From assembly GCF_900142225.1 (NCBI RefSeq), contig NZ_FRAD01000016.1, positions 1-64,000 on the forward strand: 64,000 nt of DNA, read 5' to 3'. Position 1 is the stretch's first letter. The number at the start of each line of letters is the position of its first letter. This DNA is from Hathewaya proteolytica DSM 3090 (lineage in GTDB: Bacteria > Bacillota > Clostridia > Clostridiales > Clostridiaceae). The position numbers and the translations under genes are program-made. The notes beneath the pieces were generated by a model, which had not been told where the DNA came from, did not search any database, and saw only the letters and a list, made by a program, of their open reading frames with translations. Positions 61,159 to 64,000 of the stretch are shown here, piece by piece.

Positions 61159-63816
61159 ATGTGGTACAGTAAAAAAAGTGAAGAAATCTTTAAAGATTTC
61201 AATGTAGATCCCAATATGGGGTTGAGTGCTGAAGAAGCTGACAAAAGACTGCAATCACAGGGAAAAAATAAATTAAAGGGTAAAAAAGCAAAAAGTATTT
61301 TTCAGCTATTTGCAGAACAGCTCAATGATATACTTATTTATATTCTTCTTGTGGCAGCTGTGATTTCTGGTTTTCTCGGTGAAATCAGCGATGCTGTTAT
61401 TATATTTATAGTAATTCTCATTAATGCAGTGGTAGGTGTAATACAAGAGTCTAAAGCTGAAAAATCTCTAGAGGCTCTTCAGAAGCTTTCCACACCAAGG
61501 GCTGTAGTAAAAAGGGATGGCAAAATTATAGACATATCCTCTGAAGACATAGTTACTGGTGACATTGTATTATTGGATGCTGGTAGATACGTTCCTTGTG
61601 ATTTGCGTATGATAGAATGTGCAAATCTGCAAATAGAAGAATCTGCCCTCACAGGGGAATCTGTACCAGTATCAAAAACTGCTGGCCCACTAAATACTGA
61701 TGAAAATATATCCCTTGGAGATCAAAAGAACATGGCCTTCATGTCCACATTAGTTACCTATGGACGTGGTACTGGTATTGCTATAAATACAGGTATGAAC
61801 ACGGAAGTTGGTAAAATAGCAAAAATGCTAGATACTAATGAAAACATAAAAACTCCATTGCAGAAAAAGCTTACAGAACTAGGGAAAATTTTGGGGTTTG
61901 GTGCTATTATCATCTGCGTTATTATGATGGTTATAGGAGTTATTCAAGGAAGAGATCTTATGAGCATGTTTATGACTTCCATAAGCCTTGCAGTGGCTGC
62001 AATTCCAGAAGGATTGGCTGCTGTAGTCACCATTGTATTGGCCATGGGCGTTCAGAAAATGATAAAGGAAAATGCCATCATTAGAAAACTTCCTGCCGTG
62101 GAAACTCTAGGTGCTGTAAACATTATATGCTCTGATAAAACCGGTACTCTAACCCAAAACAAAATGACTGTAATGAAAATTTTATCCTCCATGGAATTAA
62201 AAGATAGTTCTTCTTACCACCATGAAGATAAAGATGAAATTGAAACCATAAAGGATTTTATGCTGTGCAATGATGCCACTTATACTCCTGAATCAGAGAC
62301 TGGAGATCCTACGGAAATTGCCCTTCTTGTCATGGGCTTCAAAAGAGGCATAAACAAAAAAGACCTGGATTCTCATTACCCAAGGGTAAAGGAAATTCCT
62401 TTTGATTCAGATAGAAAACTTATGAGCACCATGCACAAGTACAATGATAAATACAAAATCGTCACAAAGGGAGCTATGGACAATCTTCTTCCTCTTTGCA
62501 ACAGTATTTACATGGATGGTGAAGTAAAACCCATGACAGAGGAATATAGAGAACAAATATCTTCTATTTTCTTTAAAATGTCAGATGAAGCTCTTAGAGT
62601 TTTAGGTGTGGCATATAAATTCACGAAAAATCCTGACATGCCCCATGAAGATTTTGAAAAAGACCTTATATTTTCAGGGCTAGTTGGCATGATAGATCCG
62701 CCTAGATTGGAAGTGAAAGATTCTATTGCCAAAGCCGCAGCTTCTGGCATAAAAACCATTATGATAACCGGAGACCACAAGAACACAGCCTTTGCCATTG
62801 CAAGAGATTTAGGTATATCAAAAGATATAGAAGAAGTGCTCTCTGGCGGTGAAATAGATAAATTAAGTGATGATGATTTATTTAAGTCTATAAATAATTA
62901 TAGAGTTTTTGCTAGAGTATCCCCCGAACACAAGGTGCGTATAGTAAAAGCCTTTAGAGACCATGACAATGTAGTATCCATGACAGGTGATGGCGTAAAT
63001 GATGCACCTTCACTAAAAAGTGCCGACATTGGAGTTGCCATGGGAATCACTGGTACAGATGTAGCTAAGGGAGCTGCTGACATGGTTCTCACCGATGATA
63101 ACTTCTCCACCATTGTAAAAGCAGTGGAACAAGGTAGACATATATACAACAATATAAGAAAAAGTATATTTTTCCTTCTTTCCTGCAACCTAGGTGAGAT
63201 AATGGCAATTTTTATCGCCATACTATTAAATTGGAATTCACCACTACTGCCAATACACATTTTGTGGGTAAATCTAATTACTGATACATTGCCTGCGTTG
63301 TCCTTAGGTGTTGATAAAAGCGATGATGATATCATGAAAGAAAAGCCAAGAAACCAAAAGGACAGCTTGTTCAAGGGTGCCATGGGCTCCATCATTCTAA
63401 ACGGAATACTCATTGGACTCTTAACCCTTTCTGCCTTTGTAATTGGTATTAGACTTCACAGTAATCATGCTCCACTTTTACCTATTATACCTACAGTTAT
63501 TTCAGACTCGGCTTTAAAACACGGACAGACTATGGCATTCATAGTGCTAAGCGTATCACAGCTAATGCACTCATTTAACCTGAGAAGCAAAAAACACTCC
63601 ATTTTTTCCATAGGCGTTTTCACAAATAAATATTTAGTTTTTTCCTTCTTGCTAGGTTTGTTTTTGCAAAACATAATAATAGCTGTGCCATTCCTGGCAA
63701 ATATATTTAAAGTAAATATGTTGTCTATGGAGGACTGGATAGTAGTAACAATACTTTCTATTATGCCACTAATAGTAAACGAATTAGTTAAGTTTATTAA
63801 GTACAAAAAGAATTAA
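61159..63816 (+). CDS. P-type cation ATPase (Ca2+/Mn2+ efflux type)
   Basis: An 885-residue P2-type ATPase. Visible: A-domain TGES (165-168), TM4 PEGL (283-286), phosphorylation site CSDKTGT (D326), the ATP-binding region KGAMDNLLPLC, and the hinge TGDGVNDAPSLKSADIGVAMG. TM5 SCNLGE and TM6 NLITD keep the residues that form calcium site II in SERCA pumps. The leader riboswitch points to manganese export, as for YoaB/MneP-type pumps, although calcium transport is not excluded by sequence. ATG or upstream GTG not in question: ATG at 61159 after AAGGAAGGTG. Confidence 0.94.
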   Translation: MWYSKKSEEIFKDFNVDPNMGLSAEEADKRLQSQGKNKLKGKKAKSIFQLFAEQLNDILIYILLVAAVISGFLGEISDAVIIFIVILINAVVGVIQESKAEKSLEALQKLSTPRAVVKRDGKIIDISSEDIVTGDIVLLDAGRYVPCDLRMIECANLQIEESALTGESVPVSKTAGPLNTDENISLGDQKNMAFMSTLVTYGRGTGIAINTGMNTEVGKIAKMLDTNENIKTPLQKKLTELGKILGFGAIIICVIMMVIGVIQGRDLMSMFMTSISLAVAAIPEGLAAVVTIVLAMGVQKMIKENAIIRKLPAVETLGAVNIICSDKTGTLTQNKMTVMKILSSMELKDSSSYHHEDKDEIETIKDFMLCNDATYTPESETGDPTEIALLVMGFKRGINKKDLDSHYPRVKEIPFDSDRKLMSTMHKYNDKYKIVTKGAMDNLLPLCNSIYMDGEVKPMTEEYREQISSIFFKMSDEALRVLGVAYKFTKNPDMPHEDFEKDLIFSGLVGMIDPPRLEVKDSIAKAAASGIKTIMITGDHKNTAFAIARDLGISKDIEEVLSGGEIDKLSDDDLFKSINNYRVFARVSPEHKVRIVKAFRDHDNVVSMTGDGVNDAPSLKSADIGVAMGITGTDVAKGAADMVLTDDNFSTIVKAVEQGRHIYNNIRKSIFFLLSCNLGEIMAIFIAILLNWNSPLLPIHILWVNLITDTLPALSLGVDKSDDDIMKEKPRNQKDSLFKGAMGSIILNGILIGLLTLSAFVIGIRLHSNHAPLLPIIPTVISDSALKHGQTMAFIVLSVSQLMHSFNLRSKKHSIFSIGVFTNKYLVFSFLLGLFLQNIIIAVPFLANIFKVNMLSMEDWIVVTILSIMPLIVNELVKFIKYKKN

Positions 63817-63820
63817 AGCA

Positions 63821-63862
63821 AAGCTCCTTAAATCAGTTTTAGCTGTTTAAGGAGCTCTTTTA
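63821..63862. terminator. bidirectional terminator
   Basis: An 11-bp stem, AGCTCCTTAAA/TTTAAGGAGCT with a 13-base loop, followed by CTTTTATTTT, between the ATPase gene and the convergent partial gene. Confidence 0.85.
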
Positions 63863-63864
63863 TT

Positions 63865-64000
63865 TTACTTGTCAGACTTATTTTTAAAAGATTTTCCTTT
63901 AAAAGATTTCTCTTTTACGGGTTTATCACTAAGGAGCTTTGTTCCTCTTTCATCTTGAGATATCATACCCTTTTTCATAAGACCACCTAAAGATCTCTTA
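63865..64000 (-). CDS. partial gene, C-terminal end; possible CvfB-like RNA-binding protein
   Basis: The last 44 codons of a minus-strand gene entering from the right edge, ending in TAA at 63867-63865. The translation begins KRSLGGLMKKGMISQDERGT and ends in a basic repeat tail (KEKSFKGKSFKNKSDK). The LGGLMKKGMI segment resembles the winged-helix end of S1-domain CvfB-type proteins, but this is a weak match from a short fragment. The repeated KSFK units look like an RNA-binding tail. Confidence 0.55.
   Translation of the reverse strand, partial: KRSLGGLMKKGMISQDERGTKLLSDKPVKEKSFKGKSFKNKSDK

Noticed and set aside
1..64000. CRISPR arrays, insertion sequences, intact prophage or integrative elements
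   Set aside because: No regularly spaced repeats, transposase or integrase genes, or attachment-like duplications were seen; the only phage-like trace is the KilA-N remnant.

Overview
The window is a low-GC Firmicutes chromosome segment, most likely from a Clostridium sensu stricto species. The evidence is the AT-rich sequence, the TATAAT/TTGACA promoters with GGAGG-type ribosome binding sites, three T-box leaders, a cobalamin riboswitch, a yybP-ykoY riboswitch and the gene families present. The species cannot be fixed from the sequence alone. Nearly all genes, including the 16S rRNA whose 5' end opens the window, lie on the minus strand, so replication probably runs in that direction. Only six protein genes and one tRNA are on the plus strand.

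Layout. 1-800: 16S rRNA 5' end, its promoter and a candidate small RNA. 0.8-7.7 kb: MazF-like toxin domain protein, serine dehydratase beta subunit, rhomboid protease, tRNA-Leu, deoD, an M20 amidohydrolase, ribosomal protein S1 homologue and a PatB-type C-S lyase. 7.8-19.3 kb: a chorismate/tyrosine locus read from a tyrosine-type T-box (aroF-tyrA-aroB-aroA-aroC-chorismate mutase-methyltransferase-isoprenoid-synthase-like gene-aroE-MATE transporter-aroK-aroQ). It encodes all seven shikimate steps plus the tyrosine branch, and it carries three non-aro genes. 19.3-23.1 kb: proS and a sodium-coupled amino acid transporter, each with its own T-box. 23.1-35 kb: an exported M16C protease, an aldehyde dehydrogenase, lipoproteins, signal peptidase I, a SulP transporter, a secreted ComEC-like hydrolase and a DUF2207 protein. 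35-43 kb: a heterodimeric ABC exporter, a PAP2 phosphatase, purA and a second MATE transporter. 44-47.3 kb: a cbiMNQO cobalt importer under a cobalamin riboswitch. 47.4-52 kb: a PilZ protein, then a translation-related trio (AlaX, a TetM/EF-G-like GTPase, TcdA). 52-57 kb: a KilA-N remnant with a candidate small RNA, then a TelA-YceG-SPFH-NfeD group. 57.4-64 kb: nadE, an unknown membrane protein, a large structured RNA candidate, a YaaR protein, a P-type cation ATPase under a manganese-type riboswitch, and the 3' end of one more gene.

Most of the window is housekeeping. The parts that least resemble standard annotation are the class I isoprenoid-synthase-like protein whose stop codon overlaps the aroE start, the multi-stem RNA candidate at 60.2-60.4 kb, three promoter-to-terminator units with no normal ORF (553-693, 19353-19448, 52362-52579), the TelA/YceG/SPFH/NfeD neighbourhood without ter genes, and a T-box with an isoleucine-like specifier before the NSS transporter. 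All functions come from reading motifs and context. No database search or structure calculation was run.
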